64,000 nucleotides of DNA from Desulfovibrionaceae bacterium. Lineage in GTDB: Bacteria; Desulfobacterota; Desulfovibrionia; Desulfovibrionales; Desulfovibrionaceae. Positions 51,272 through 60,678 of the stretch are shown in pieces. Within the stretch, counting starts at the first letter, position 1, and each line of letters begins with the position of its first letter. Position numbers and translations under genes: made by a program. The DNA lies in NCBI GenBank assembly GCA_019421865.1, contig JAHZEL010000022.1, positions 1-64,000 of the forward strand. The letters run 5' to 3'. The notes under the pieces were generated by a model. That model worked only from the letters and a program-made list of their open reading frames with translations. It did no database searches and was not told where the DNA came from.

Positions 51272-52114
51272 ATGGCCGAGTACCGCCGCCGATTTCTCTC
51301 CCTGGCACGCCAGAGCGTGCTGCATCAGCTCATATCCGGCTGGAAGCGGCGCGGCTCCTCGCTGCTGCAGGTGGGGCTGGACGCCGGATTCTCTCCGGAA
51401 TTCTTCTGGGAGGCCGGTTTCGACGTGACGGCGCTCGACCGTTCCGGCGCCTGTCTTTCCGCGGCCCGGGCGCAGACCGGCCCGCGCGTGGAATACGTGT
51501 GCGGCAGCGCCTCGCTCCTGCCCTTTGAGAACGGCGCCTTCGACTACGCGGTGCTCATGCATCACGGCATCGGGCCGAAGTCGAACCCGGAAGGGGAGAG
51601 CGTGCTTTCCGAAGCGCTGCGGGTGGCGGCGCGCGGCATCATCATTCTGGAGTGGAACAGCTTTTCGCTGGCGGGCGTGCCGAAAAGTGCGGACACGCAC
51701 TGGGAGGCCCCGGAACAGGATGAGGCGTGCACGGTCTGCGGCGGCAGCGCGCGGGGCGTGAAGCCCTGGGAGCTGTATGCGCTGGTGCGCAGAACCTGCC
51801 CGGAACGCTGCATCAGTCTTGTTTCCGCGCTGCCTCTGTGGGAGCGCACCTGGCCGGACGGCTCTCCCGGCCTGCCTGCCGCGCTCAAGAGAATGGCCGC
51901 TCCCGTCAATCTTGCGGCGCTGCCGCTGCCTATCGGTGCGCTGGTGGGCATGCGGGTGGACTGGGCCGCCGTGCCGCTTACGCCCATAGGCATGCTGAAG
52001 AGCGCGGCCGCCTCGCTGTGCGCTCCGGCCAAGCCGCAGCGTGAGGAAGTGATGGGCCGGGAGCTGTGCCCCTGCGAGGCGGAACAGCGCGCGGAGAGAA
52101 AGCGCGAGCGCTGA
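51272..52114 (+). CDS. Class I SAM-dependent methyltransferase
   Basis: A 280-residue protein. The SAM-binding motif is degenerate (LLQVGLDAGFSPEFFWEAGF), then VTALDRSGACLSAARAQ and FDYAVLMHHGIG, the methyltransferase 11 pattern. The C-terminal half has CTVCGG and a CPC near the end. The substrate is unknown. It is the last gene of LOG-tadA-99aa-methyltransferase. Confidence 0.8.
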   Translation: MAEYRRRFLSLARQSVLHQLISGWKRRGSSLLQVGLDAGFSPEFFWEAGFDVTALDRSGACLSAARAQTGPRVEYVCGSASLLPFENGAFDYAVLMHHGIGPKSNPEGESVLSEALRVAARGIIILEWNSFSLAGVPKSADTHWEAPEQDEACTVCGGSARGVKPWELYALVRRTCPERCISLVSALPLWERTWPDGSPGLPAALKRMAAPVNLAALPLPIGALVGMRVDWAAVPLTPIGMLKSAAASLCAPAKPQREEVMGRELCPCEAEQRAERKRER

Positions 52115-52221
52115 TGCTCCGTTGCCGCAGGCTTCGTGCGCTCGAAGAGACGCGCGTTTCAGGCGACCTTGGCCCGGCAGACATTGTTTCACGAAGCCGT
52201 TTTTCAGACAGCTGATATCAG

Positions 52222-52257
52222 AAAAGCGCCCCCGTTTTTGCGGGAGCGCTTTTTTTT
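52222..52257. terminator. Bidirectional terminator between convergent genes
   Basis: AAAAGCGCCCCCG and CGGGAGCGCTTTTTTTT form a long stem with T-runs on both strands. It separates the plus-strand methyltransferase from the minus-strand autotransporter. Confidence 0.85.
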
Positions 52258-52352
52258 GATTCTTTTTTGCCGGAGCGCGGCGCGTTGTGCGGTTCGGGCC
52301 CCCGGGGGATCCGGGCGAGCCGTGCGGCCTGCGCGTTTTTCCGGCGGATGGT

Positions 52353-55300
52353 TCAGAATTTCCAGCCCAGCGTAAGACCTGCGTTCATGCCGGAGCCGCC
52401 GGAGCGGAAGCATTCGCCGCCGAGGGAGAGCTGCGCGGAAACGTCCCTGTCCTTATTGGTGAGGGAAAGGGTGCTCTGCAGAAGCAGCGCGTCGCGCCCG
52501 GCGGTATCGGTGGCGGAGGCGAAGCGGAAGTTTCCGGCATCCCGGAAGGAGGCGCGGCTGCGGAACACCGGATCCGCCAGCTCGTGCTGCCATGCGGCCA
52601 TGACGTCGAAGCCGAGAGAGGCGCCGTTTTCCAGCGCGCCGTCGATCCGGGCATGCGCGCCCAGCGTGAGCGGGAGCGAGTCGTAGTGCTCCTCGTCGAT
52701 GTGCAGGCGGGAAGCGCCGCCGCCGTGCTCGTCGATGTCCGGGCGATGCACGAAGGCGTATTCCAGAGAGGCGAGCGGTCCGGCCGTCAGGGAAGCGCCG
52801 TCCAGCTGCCAGTTGCCGTCGAATCCCGCGCCGATCATGACGCTGCCCGCAGGGGCGGTCCAGTCGCTTCTGTTCTGCCGCACGTAACCGTTCATGCGCA
52901 CGTTTCTTTCCATGTCCGCATTTTCCATGCCGAAACCGGCCTGCGCCGCAACATACGCGCCGCCCCATGCTTCGGGGGCCAGTTTCGCGTGCAGGCCCAG
53001 CATGGCCGAGCGGCTTTCCTGCGTGGCGGCGTCGCCGAGAAGCGCGGTACGCCCCACGCCTGCGGCCACGTGCACGCCTGCGGTAAGGCCGTTTTCAAAG
53101 CTGCGGTCGGCCTGAGCCAGCATGCCTCCGACCGCGCTCTTCCAGCCGGAAATCCCTCCGCGGCCTTCCTGATGGAAGGCGGAGCCGTAGGGCGTGAGGC
53201 GGAGCCGCCATTCGCCCGTCGCGGGAGCATCCGTTCGCATGTTCTGCAGAAGAAGCGCCGTGTATCCGCTGATGGCGGAAAGGGAGGCGCGTGCGCCGAT
53301 GTCGTAGGCTTCCGGGCTGAGCGCGTTCAGCCCGCGCGTGACGCCGGAGCCGTCCTTTCCCGACCAGTCCAGCGCGGCAATGAGATGCTGCATGTCGCCC
53401 TGCGCCGCGCCGGAGATGCCGTAGAGCGCCTGTCCGAGGGAGCGCGATCCCTCATTGTCGGCATAGCGGCTGTAGGCGTCGCTTTCGCGGGACACGGTGA
53501 TGGAGGGAGAGGAGGCGCTGCCGCCTGCCAGAGCAAAGTTCAGCGTGGGGGAGGCGTTTTCGGCAAGCTCCACCGTATCGAACGCGCCGCTTACCGTGCC
53601 TGCCGTTACCGGGGACTCCGGCGTGATGACGGCGCCTTCGGCATAGAAGTCCCACACGGGGCGCAGCGACCATGTGCCGTCAAGAGAGGCGGAGGCGGCC
53701 TGTACGCCGTACACGTGCCCGGAAGAGGAGAATCCGGTTTCCAGCACGGAGTTTGCGGTGCTCGTGAAGGCATCCGTCACCACGGCGGCATAGCCTTTTT
53801 CGTCGGCGCCGTACAGGGCGAGGCGTCCGCCGTTGTGCAGCGAGAAAACGTTCACCGTGCCCGTGACGCCGAGACTGCCGGAGGCAAGGCTCATGTCGAT
53901 GCTCTGTGCGCCGTCGATGCCGCCGTAGAGCGTCATGTCGAAGGGGCTGTCCGCCATGACTGCGCGGCCGGCTGCAGCGGCGGCAGAGCCGAAGGTGAGG
54001 GCGGTGCGCAGATCCTTTCTGTCGCCGTCGTACTGGATGTCCGGATTTTCGGGATTCCATTCGGAAATGATGTCGCCGATGACCTGAGCGCCGGAAAGAA
54101 TGTTGATGTTTTTGACGAAGGCGTTCTCGGAAATGAAAATGGAGGCCGCGCTTCCGGCGAGTAGACCGCTCACGTCGAAGCGCGAGACGAGCGGGCCGTC
54201 GAGGTTCAGAGGCAGGTCGTCGGTGTCGCAGCCGTTGTTGGCGCTCAGCGGTATGTTATGGCCTTCGATCTTCCATATCCACGAGCCGCGGTATTCCGCA
54301 TCGTTGCCGATGAGGTTGTTGCCGAAGTCGAAACGGGCCGCTATGCCGCCCGGGCCGAGCGCCGTCACGTCGCCCCGGCTCACCACGGTATGATTCTTGC
54401 CGTAGGCCACGAGAATGCCCGTGCCCCACGCGCCGTCCGCCGCAATGCGCACGCCGTCCGCCACGGTGAGCGCGTTGTCGCTGCCGTCCACGCGGATGCC
54501 GGTGCCCGCCGTGCCGCAGGCCAGAAGGTCGGCGGCCTGGGTCACGGTGTTGCGCTTGCCGTAGATGTGCAGGCCCGTGCCGAGCGTGGCCGTGTTCGCC
54601 GTGCCCGCAAGGTAGGCGTCTCCGGCCTCGTTTCTGGCGAAATAGCCGTTTTCGTTCACGATGGTTTCGCCGTCGCCGTACACGGAGAAGCCGTAGAAGT
54701 TCCTGCGGTCGATACGGTAGCCGATGTCCTGAAGCGCGGCCAGTTCCGCTTCCATGAAGGTGGTGTAGTTGCGGTAGTTCTGGTGGCTCATGAGGCTGCG
54801 TTCAAGCTCGATGTGGGAAAGATCGGGATCGTCTTCCTCGTAGCCTTCGATGAGCAGGCCGTTGCCCTCGCCGAGCACTTCGGACACATGTTCGCCGTGG
54901 AAGTACACGCCGCTGTCGAGGCCGTCTCCCACGACGAACTTCGGGCCGTCCACGCTGTCCTTTTCCGATTCCTTCACCACGCTCATGCCCGGAGCAAGGG
55001 TGGTGCCGTACTTGTCCGTAAGGTGCGAGTCCCATACGGTGATCTGACTCAGGGGGCCGTAGCTTTGATCCAGCGCCAGACTGGCCACGCCCAGGGCATG
55101 CCCGATTTCGTGATACAGCACGGAGACGAAGTCGGCTCCCTGCGTGGACGGCAGCGGCGAGAGATGTTCCGGTATGTCGAAATTGAGAGTCCCCACGGCG
55201 ATGAGGGCGGGCTTTTCCATGGGCGTGCCGTTTATGATGGCGCCCTGAAGGCCGGTGACCACCACGGGCAGATCCGACGCGTTCGGTTCGCTCATCGCCA

Positions 55301-55661
55301 TGGCGTTTTCCACGTCGAACGTGCCGATGTTGAAGACCGGAAGCGCGCCGTTCGCGCTGCCCGGGCCGAGCACTTCGGCCCAGAGACCGGCCGCTTCGAT
55401 GACGCCGCTCATCTGCTTTTCGGAGAGCGTCCAGGTGGATATGTACTCGCCGTATTCGTCCGGTTCCGCGAATTCTTCTCCCTTGCTGAAGAAGCGCATG
55501 TCGAACATGGGCGTGCCGTCGGGCTTGTATACATGGCGCGATTCAAAGGCGGGCGCGTCGGAAGGAAGAAGAGGCGAGAGAACGCAGGCAAGGGCTGCGG
55601 TGAGGCCGAGGCGTGCCGCCCGGCCGAGAAGGGCGTGCAGCGGAGAAAGGCGTGAAGGCAT
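52353..55661 (-). CDS. Autotransporter with N-terminal HEIGH metalloprotease domain
   Basis: A 1102-residue surface protein. Signal peptide covers about residues 1-38. A metalloprotease domain spans about 40-320, with HEIGHALGVAS (His184, Glu185, His188) and a later SLMSHQNYRNYTTFMEAEL segment with the Met-turn-like MSH. A beta-helical passenger follows from about 330 to 800. The C-terminal beta-barrel (about 830-1102) ends in GWKF, a terminal-Phe signature for BAM insertion. The position expected to be the third zinc ligand is Ser194, not His or Asp. AAGGA precedes the ATG. It likely modifies host or mucus proteins, by inference. Confidence 0.9.
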   Translation of the reverse strand: MPSRLSPLHALLGRAARLGLTAALACVLSPLLPSDAPAFESRHVYKPDGTPMFDMRFFSKGEEFAEPDEYGEYISTWTLSEKQMSGVIEAAGLWAEVLGPGSANGALPVFNIGTFDVENAMAMSEPNASDLPVVVTGLQGAIINGTPMEKPALIAVGTLNFDIPEHLSPLPSTQGADFVSVLYHEIGHALGVASLALDQSYGPLSQITVWDSHLTDKYGTTLAPGMSVVKESEKDSVDGPKFVVGDGLDSGVYFHGEHVSEVLGEGNGLLIEGYEEDDPDLSHIELERSLMSHQNYRNYTTFMEAELAALQDIGYRIDRRNFYGFSVYGDGETIVNENGYFARNEAGDAYLAGTANTATLGTGLHIYGKRNTVTQAADLLACGTAGTGIRVDGSDNALTVADGVRIAADGAWGTGILVAYGKNHTVVSRGDVTALGPGGIAARFDFGNNLIGNDAEYRGSWIWKIEGHNIPLSANNGCDTDDLPLNLDGPLVSRFDVSGLLAGSAASIFISENAFVKNINILSGAQVIGDIISEWNPENPDIQYDGDRKDLRTALTFGSAAAAAGRAVMADSPFDMTLYGGIDGAQSIDMSLASGSLGVTGTVNVFSLHNGGRLALYGADEKGYAAVVTDAFTSTANSVLETGFSSSGHVYGVQAASASLDGTWSLRPVWDFYAEGAVITPESPVTAGTVSGAFDTVELAENASPTLNFALAGGSASSPSITVSRESDAYSRYADNEGSRSLGQALYGISGAAQGDMQHLIAALDWSGKDGSGVTRGLNALSPEAYDIGARASLSAISGYTALLLQNMRTDAPATGEWRLRLTPYGSAFHQEGRGGISGWKSAVGGMLAQADRSFENGLTAGVHVAAGVGRTALLGDAATQESRSAMLGLHAKLAPEAWGGAYVAAQAGFGMENADMERNVRMNGYVRQNRSDWTAPAGSVMIGAGFDGNWQLDGASLTAGPLASLEYAFVHRPDIDEHGGGASRLHIDEEHYDSLPLTLGAHARIDGALENGASLGFDVMAAWQHELADPVFRSRASFRDAGNFRFASATDTAGRDALLLQSTLSLTNKDRDVSAQLSLGGECFRSGGSGMNAGLTLGWKF

Positions 55662-56097
55662 GGGAATCCTTGTTGAAGGATGCTGAGCGGCCGAAGGCTC
55701 GTCAGGACGTTGCTGAAGGGGCGTGCCGCACTTCGGAGCAAAGCCGCGTCGTCTTTGTGCTCCGCCGCCGAAGCTTCAGACACGGGCGGCGCCAGAATGC
55801 GGGATACGACAGGGCGCGGACTTTGGAGCGGGCATGCCGAGGGTACGGCGGGGCATGAAGGGGCATCGCGGGGAACCGACGACACGGGCATACGGCGTGG
55901 GGGATGCGCGGGGCTCGGAATTTCTCCTCCCCGTCGGTCAGGCCCGACGCTCTGCCATTGTCGTGCTGCCCCGTCTGTCTGCTTCCCCCGGCCTTCCCTG
56001 TTTGCGCCGTCCGGCTTCGCAGGGCAGAGCGGACGGCACCGGCGGCGGGCCTGAGAAAAGGGATTCCGGGGCCCGTCGGACCCCGGAGAAGGTTTTT
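55662..56097. other. Intergenic upstream of the autotransporter
   Basis: No gene is seen. On the minus strand CCGGGG (56086-56081) / CCCCGG (56071-56066), followed by AATCCCTTTT, is a probable terminator for the radical SAM gene. Confidence 0.4.
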
Positions 56098-57432
56098 TTA
56101 CTCGGCGTCGTGCGCTTCGTCAGCCTGCGGGGCGTCGCCCTGCGCTTCTTCGTCGGCGTTTTCGCCGTCGCCCCTGTAGGGGTTGAAGTAGCCGAAGCTG
56201 AGGCCGGGGCAGTACTTCTTCAGGCGCTTGCGGAAGTTCACGAGTCCCACGGAGGGGCCGAAGGTCACGCCTTCCATGAGCTTCATGTAGAGCTCGGGGT
56301 CGATGTTCAGGTTGCGCAGCTGAATGAAGCTCACGCCGCAGCTGTTGATGAGTTCCACAAGGGCCTCTATTTCCTCTTCGCAGTCGGTGATGCCGGGGAA
56401 GTAGAGCAGGTTCAGCGACACGAACACTCCGCGGCTCGAGGCCTCCTTGATGGAGCGGCGCACGTCGGCAAAGGCGAAGCTGCGCGGCCGGTAGTAGCGG
56501 GTGTACACCTCTTCGCGGGCGCTGTTCATGCTCACGCGCAGGGAGGTGAGTCCGGCTTCGGCGAGTTTGGCCACCTCGTCGGGCATGGAGGCGTTGGAGT
56601 TCAGATTGATGGTGCCGTGTCCGCCTTCGGCGCGGAAGCGCTTCACCACTTCCAGAAGCAGGGGCGCTTCGGTGAGGGGTTCGCCCTCGCAGCCCTGTCC
56701 GAAGGAGAAGATGGGATGTTCCTCGTTCTTCATGTGATGGAACATCATTTCGAGGATTTCATCGGCCGTGGGACGGAAGGTAAGACGATCCTGCGGGGTG
56801 GCGCAGATGGTGGAATCCTCGTTCTTGTGGGAAATGCAGCCCACGCAGCGGGCGTTGCACACGCGCGAGGTGGGAATGGGGGCTTCGTAGCGGCCTATGG
56901 CGAGGTTCTTGGCCGCCGGGCATCCGTACTTCAGCACGCAGTTCTGCATGAGGTGCTGAATGAAGCGGTTGTTCGGGTATTTGGCCATGAGCTCCTTGGC
57001 GGCCTTGTTGATCTTCTTCTGCGGGATGCCGGTGAAGATCTGACGCGGATCTTCGTCCACCTTCTTGGCGCAGACGTAGAAGCGGTCGCCGATCATGCCC
57101 ACGGCGGCGTAGGCAAAGAGCGGCAGGGTGGGGGCGTTCTCGTCGGTGACGTACACGGGGTGGCCGGTGAGGGTATGCGCGGGCGCAATGAAGGCGGCTA
57201 CGGCAAGTTCCTCGACTTCCACGGTTTCTCCGGTTTCGGGGTCGAGACCGGCGGCATGGCGGCCCGGCAGCAGAAAGAGTTCGCTTTCGGGGGGCAGGGG
57301 CATGAGTTCATCGGGACGCGGAAGCGTCCATTCGTTGCCCTTGCGGCAGAGCATGAGCAGGTCGGGATCGTCGAAAATCTGACCGTTTTCGTCGGCCAGG
57401 AGCATGCGGGGACGGGGATGGGATGTGGCCAT
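56098..57432 (-). CDS. Radical SAM protein
   Basis: A 444-residue radical SAM enzyme. The cluster motif is RVCNARCVGC with Cys192, Cys196 and Cys199, placed unusually far from the N-terminus after a 190-residue domain of unknown role. It is followed by FGQGCEGEPL and a partial TIM barrel. The C-terminal tail is acidic (ENADEEAQGDAP). The start is uncertain: 57432 is used because upstream sequence looks non-coding, but it has no clear ribosome-binding site. A small zinc-ribbon gene lies 112 bases upstream. Reaction unknown. Confidence 0.88.
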   Translation of the reverse strand: MATSHPRPRMLLADENGQIFDDPDLLMLCRKGNEWTLPRPDELMPLPPESELFLLPGRHAAGLDPETGETVEVEELAVAAFIAPAHTLTGHPVYVTDENAPTLPLFAYAAVGMIGDRFYVCAKKVDEDPRQIFTGIPQKKINKAAKELMAKYPNNRFIQHLMQNCVLKYGCPAAKNLAIGRYEAPIPTSRVCNARCVGCISHKNEDSTICATPQDRLTFRPTADEILEMMFHHMKNEEHPIFSFGQGCEGEPLTEAPLLLEVVKRFRAEGGHGTINLNSNASMPDEVAKLAEAGLTSLRVSMNSAREEVYTRYYRPRSFAFADVRRSIKEASSRGVFVSLNLLYFPGITDCEEEIEALVELINSCGVSFIQLRNLNIDPELYMKLMEGVTFGPSVGLVNFRKRLKKYCPGLSFGYFNPYRGDGENADEEAQGDAPQADEAHDAE

Positions 57433-57544
57433 GATGGTTCGTGCGGCGACGTGCGCCTGAAGATGGGGTTGACGGACGGCGTGCGCCGCAGGCGGCATGC
57501 CCGGGCGACGGGCCGTGATGAGGACTCGCAACGGGGGCCGGATC

Positions 57545-57754
57545 TCAGCTCGGATGATCCTCGCCGAGGAAGCGGTTCCAGAGGCGTATGGCGGAACCCT
57601 GGGAAACGGCCCACTGCGTCAGCGCGCAGCCGCAGGGGCATACGACTCTCCACAGTTCGTGGCGGCGACCGGCGGGCAGGCAGGATTCCAGCTTCTGCTC
57701 GCGGCCTCCGCATGTGGAGCAGGGCAGAATGGGGGGCAGGTAGTTATCCGGCAT
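57545..57754 (-). CDS. Small zinc-ribbon-like protein
   Basis: A 69-residue protein with two cysteine knuckles, CSTCGG (12-17) and CPCGC (about 39-43), spaced like a zinc ribbon. AAGGAGG lies eight bases before the ATG, a near-perfect ribosome-binding site that argues it is real. It is upstream of the radical SAM gene on the same strand and may be co-transcribed. Confidence 0.75.
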   Translation of the reverse strand: MPDNYLPPILPCSTCGGREQKLESCLPAGRRHELWRVVCPCGCALTQWAVSQGSAIRLWNRFLGEDHPS

Positions 57755-57865
57755 GAAGACCTCCTTCTTGCTGGAGCGGACGTAACGTTTTCTGAGCGCG
57801 CTGCGCCGGAAAAAGCTGCGGAGGAATGATAGCGCTGTCGCGGTGCTTTAGCAAGCGGGGCCGGT

Positions 57866-58831
57866 TCACACCGCGCCCGCGAGCTGAAGGGCGTACATGA
57901 CGAGCGGCAGGCTGACGAGGGAGAGAAGCGTGGTGACGATGACGGTCATGGAGGCTTCGGTGGGGCAGGCCTGATAGCGTTCGCCGAGGGTGTAGACGAG
58001 CGTGCCCGTGGGCATGGCGGCCATGATGACGCCGACGGCGAGCATCATGCCCGAGCATCCGGCGAGAAGGAGCACGAGATAGGTGATGGCGGGCTGGATC
58101 AGCACCTTGGCGGCGCACACGGCCATGAGGTTTCTGCGGCTGAAGGAGCCGCGCCCGCTGTGCGAACCGGCAAGCTGGGCGGAGAGCACCATGCCCATGC
58201 CGAAGAGGGCGCAGGGAGCGGCGGTGGAGCCGAGCATGCTGGCGATGTTCATGACGGCTTCGGGCGGACGGAAGCCGGAAACGCCTGCGGCGATGCCGAC
58301 GGCGGCGGCCACGAGCATGGGGTTGTGGATGAGTTCGCCTGCAATGAGCTGAAGGGTGCCGCGCTTTTTCCCGTCGGAGCCCTGGGAGAGATCGAGGGTG
58401 GCGTCGGCGATGAGCAGCACGCCGGAGTAGAGAAGCGCGCCGAGCATGGCGGCGGCGGAAGCGGTTTCGTTGCCGGGGAAGACCATGAACACGAAGGGCA
58501 GACCGAAGAATCCCGCGTTGGGGAACACGGAGGCCAGGGTGCGGATGGTGGTTTCGGCGCGACCGGCGTTCTTCCGGCGGGAGAAGTACAGCCAGGCGGC
58601 GGCGTAGGCGATCAGGGAGGCGCCGAGCGTGGCCCAGATATAGGCGCCTGCGCTGCCGGAGGGGGGCAGGGAGCACATCTGATCGAAGAGCATGGCGGGC
58701 AGGCTCACCCAGTAGACGAACTGGTTGAGGCACAGGGCCATGGTGGGCGCGAGTATGCGGCGCCTCTCGACGAAGAGGCCGAGAAACATGATGCCGAATA
58801 CGGTGATAAGCGCGGAAAATATGCCGTTCAT
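57866..58831 (-). CDS. AEC-family (auxin efflux carrier type) transporter
   Basis: A 321-residue membrane protein with about 10 helices in two repeats of five. Motifs NQFVYWVSLPAMLFDQMC and FPNAGFFGLPFVF are typical of the AEC family (malate, malonate or other anion transport). The start at 58831 is preceded by GAGG at long spacing. It lies 56 bases after the MFS gene on the same strand. Confidence 0.88.
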   Translation of the reverse strand: MNGIFSALITVFGIMFLGLFVERRRILAPTMALCLNQFVYWVSLPAMLFDQMCSLPPSGSAGAYIWATLGASLIAYAAAWLYFSRRKNAGRAETTIRTLASVFPNAGFFGLPFVFMVFPGNETASAAAMLGALLYSGVLLIADATLDLSQGSDGKKRGTLQLIAGELIHNPMLVAAAVGIAAGVSGFRPPEAVMNIASMLGSTAAPCALFGMGMVLSAQLAGSHSGRGSFSRRNLMAVCAAKVLIQPAITYLVLLLAGCSGMMLAVGVIMAAMPTGTLVYTLGERYQACPTEASMTVIVTTLLSLVSLPLVMYALQLAGAV

Positions 58832-58887
58832 TGGGAAGGACCTCGGAAGGGGGAAAGGGGTTCGTGGGAGGGGCGGACGGGAGGAGG

Positions 58888-60159
58888 TCAGACTCCGGCC
58901 GGATGTTCTTCGCGACTGTGGCGGAGAATGTTCCGCATGAGACTGTGATGAATGACGCGCAGCTTTCTTGCGTAGAGCAGAACGGCTGCGCCGAGCACGA
59001 GGGCGCAGAGCAGCATGGTGCGGGGAGCGCCTATGTGGTCGGCCAGAGCGCCGAAGGCGAGACCGCCCACGGGGCCGACGCCTGCGGTGCACATGACGTA
59101 CAGACTGAGCACGCGGCTTCGGCAGTCGTCGGAGCTGGTCATCTGGCAGAGGGTGTTGGTGCTGATGTTGGTGGTGGTGACGCCGAAGCCGATGCAGAAG
59201 GCGGCGGCGAGGGAGAGCAGGAGGTTTTCGGAGAAGCTGAACACGATGAGGGAAGCGGCGGTGAGGGCGGTGGTACGGGCGATGACCACGGGAATGCGCC
59301 GGAGCTCGACGAACACGGAAAGCACCACGCCGCCGAGGAAGGCGCCCGCGCCCACGGCGCCGAAGAGCCAGCCCAGAGTCTGGGAGCCGCCGCCGAGGAC
59401 CACGGTGGAGAACATGGGAAAGAGCACGCTGTAGCCCAGGGCGAAGAAGCAGTAGGCGAGCAGCAGGCGGAAGATGTGGCGCAGGAAGACCTCGCCGCGG
59501 ATGTGCCGTATGCCTTCCTTGATGTCGCCGATCATGTCCTGCCTGCCGGAGACGTTCACGCGTTCGCGCAGCCGGACCTGAAAGATGAGCAGATAGATGA
59601 GAGGAAGGTAGGAAACGGAGGCGATGAGGAAGCAGATGCCTTCGCCCCAGGCGTAGATGGCCACGCCCGCGATGGAGGGACCGACGAGCTTGCTGATGTT
59701 GAAGGCCATGGAGTTGAGGGCCACGGCGCTTTTCACGGCGTTCGGATCCGTGACCATGAGGGACACCGAAGACTGACGGGCGGTCATGTCGAAGGCGCTT
59801 ATGATGCCGAGCAGAAGGCTGAGGAACACGAGCAGGGGATAGCTGACGGTGTTCGTGAAGGTGAAGAAGGTGAGCAGCACGGATTCGATCATGCAGAGAA
59901 TCTGGGTGGTCACGAGGGCTTTTCGCAGGTCGTGATGTTCCAGCCATGCTCCGGCCATGAGGCCGAACACGAGAATGGGAGCGAGGCTCATGAATTCCAC
60001 GATGCTGAGCAGAAAGGCGGATTCGGTGAGACGGAACACCAGCCAGCTCATGGCCAGTCGCTGCATCCACTGGCCGAGCATGGAAACGGTCTGCCCTATG
60101 ATGAAGCAGAAGAAGGCTCTGTGGGCAAGAGCCGGAAAAAGCTGAAGTATGCGATGCAT
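58888..60159 (-). CDS. MFS transporter (drug/siderophore exporter type)
   Basis: A 423-residue, 12-helix major facilitator protein of the EntS/MFS_3 type: FIIGQTVSMLGQWMQRLAMSWLV at helix 1, then MAGAWLEHHDLRKALV matching the helix 2-3 loop signature. It likely exports a small hydrophobic molecule. Substrate unknown. Confidence 0.88.
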   Translation of the reverse strand: MHRILQLFPALAHRAFFCFIIGQTVSMLGQWMQRLAMSWLVFRLTESAFLLSIVEFMSLAPILVFGLMAGAWLEHHDLRKALVTTQILCMIESVLLTFFTFTNTVSYPLLVFLSLLLGIISAFDMTARQSSVSLMVTDPNAVKSAVALNSMAFNISKLVGPSIAGVAIYAWGEGICFLIASVSYLPLIYLLIFQVRLRERVNVSGRQDMIGDIKEGIRHIRGEVFLRHIFRLLLAYCFFALGYSVLFPMFSTVVLGGGSQTLGWLFGAVGAGAFLGGVVLSVFVELRRIPVVIARTTALTAASLIVFSFSENLLLSLAAAFCIGFGVTTTNISTNTLCQMTSSDDCRSRVLSLYVMCTAGVGPVGGLAFGALADHIGAPRTMLLCALVLGAAVLLYARKLRVIHHSLMRNILRHSREEHPAGV

Positions 60160-60612
60160 GATGAACCCCGGCGCGGCATTTTGAAAGCAGGTATTTTGCG
60201 TGATATGGGCAGCAGTCTAACGAATTTTGCCCCGAAGGGGAATACGGCGGAAAAACTGGCTTTTTGCAGAAGAAAACCGAGGATGAGGGGGGGGAGCTGC
60301 GGCGGGGGGAAGCGCAGGCAGGCCGGGGGAGAAGGGGGAGCCCCGGAGCGATGCCGGGAGGCGGAGAGACTGCCGGACGCGCGGAACGCCGCGGATGAGG
60401 GGCGGCGGGAGAGGGAGAAGGGAGCGAGGTCGGTGGGGAGGGGGCGTCGGAATCGTCGGAAGCCCGGCAATGAGGTGGGGCAACGGGAAGGTGACGGACT
60501 GCGGGGATGGGCGGCGGAATAAGCGGCGCACTGCCTTCCGGCGGGGGCGTGACTGGGGCGCGTCGGGAGCGACTTGCGTGCGCCGCCGCGGAAGATCCGG
60601 CCGCCGGGCATG
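60160..60612. other. Intergenic between feoB and the MFS gene
   Basis: No coding sequence is seen. TTAGAC and CAAAAT, 16 bases apart on the minus strand near 60197-60225, could be the MFS promoter. The rest is G-rich and featureless. Confidence 0.4.
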
Positions 60613-60642
60613 AAAAAACGGGGAAGCATGCGCTTCCCCGTT
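60613..60642 (-). terminator. Terminator of feoAB
   Basis: AACGGGGAAGC and GCTTCCCCGTT form an 11-bp stem, followed on the minus strand by TTTT. Confidence 0.9.
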
Positions 60643-60678
60643 CGGAGGATCCTTGTGTCTGGTCGTCAGGCGGTCGGG

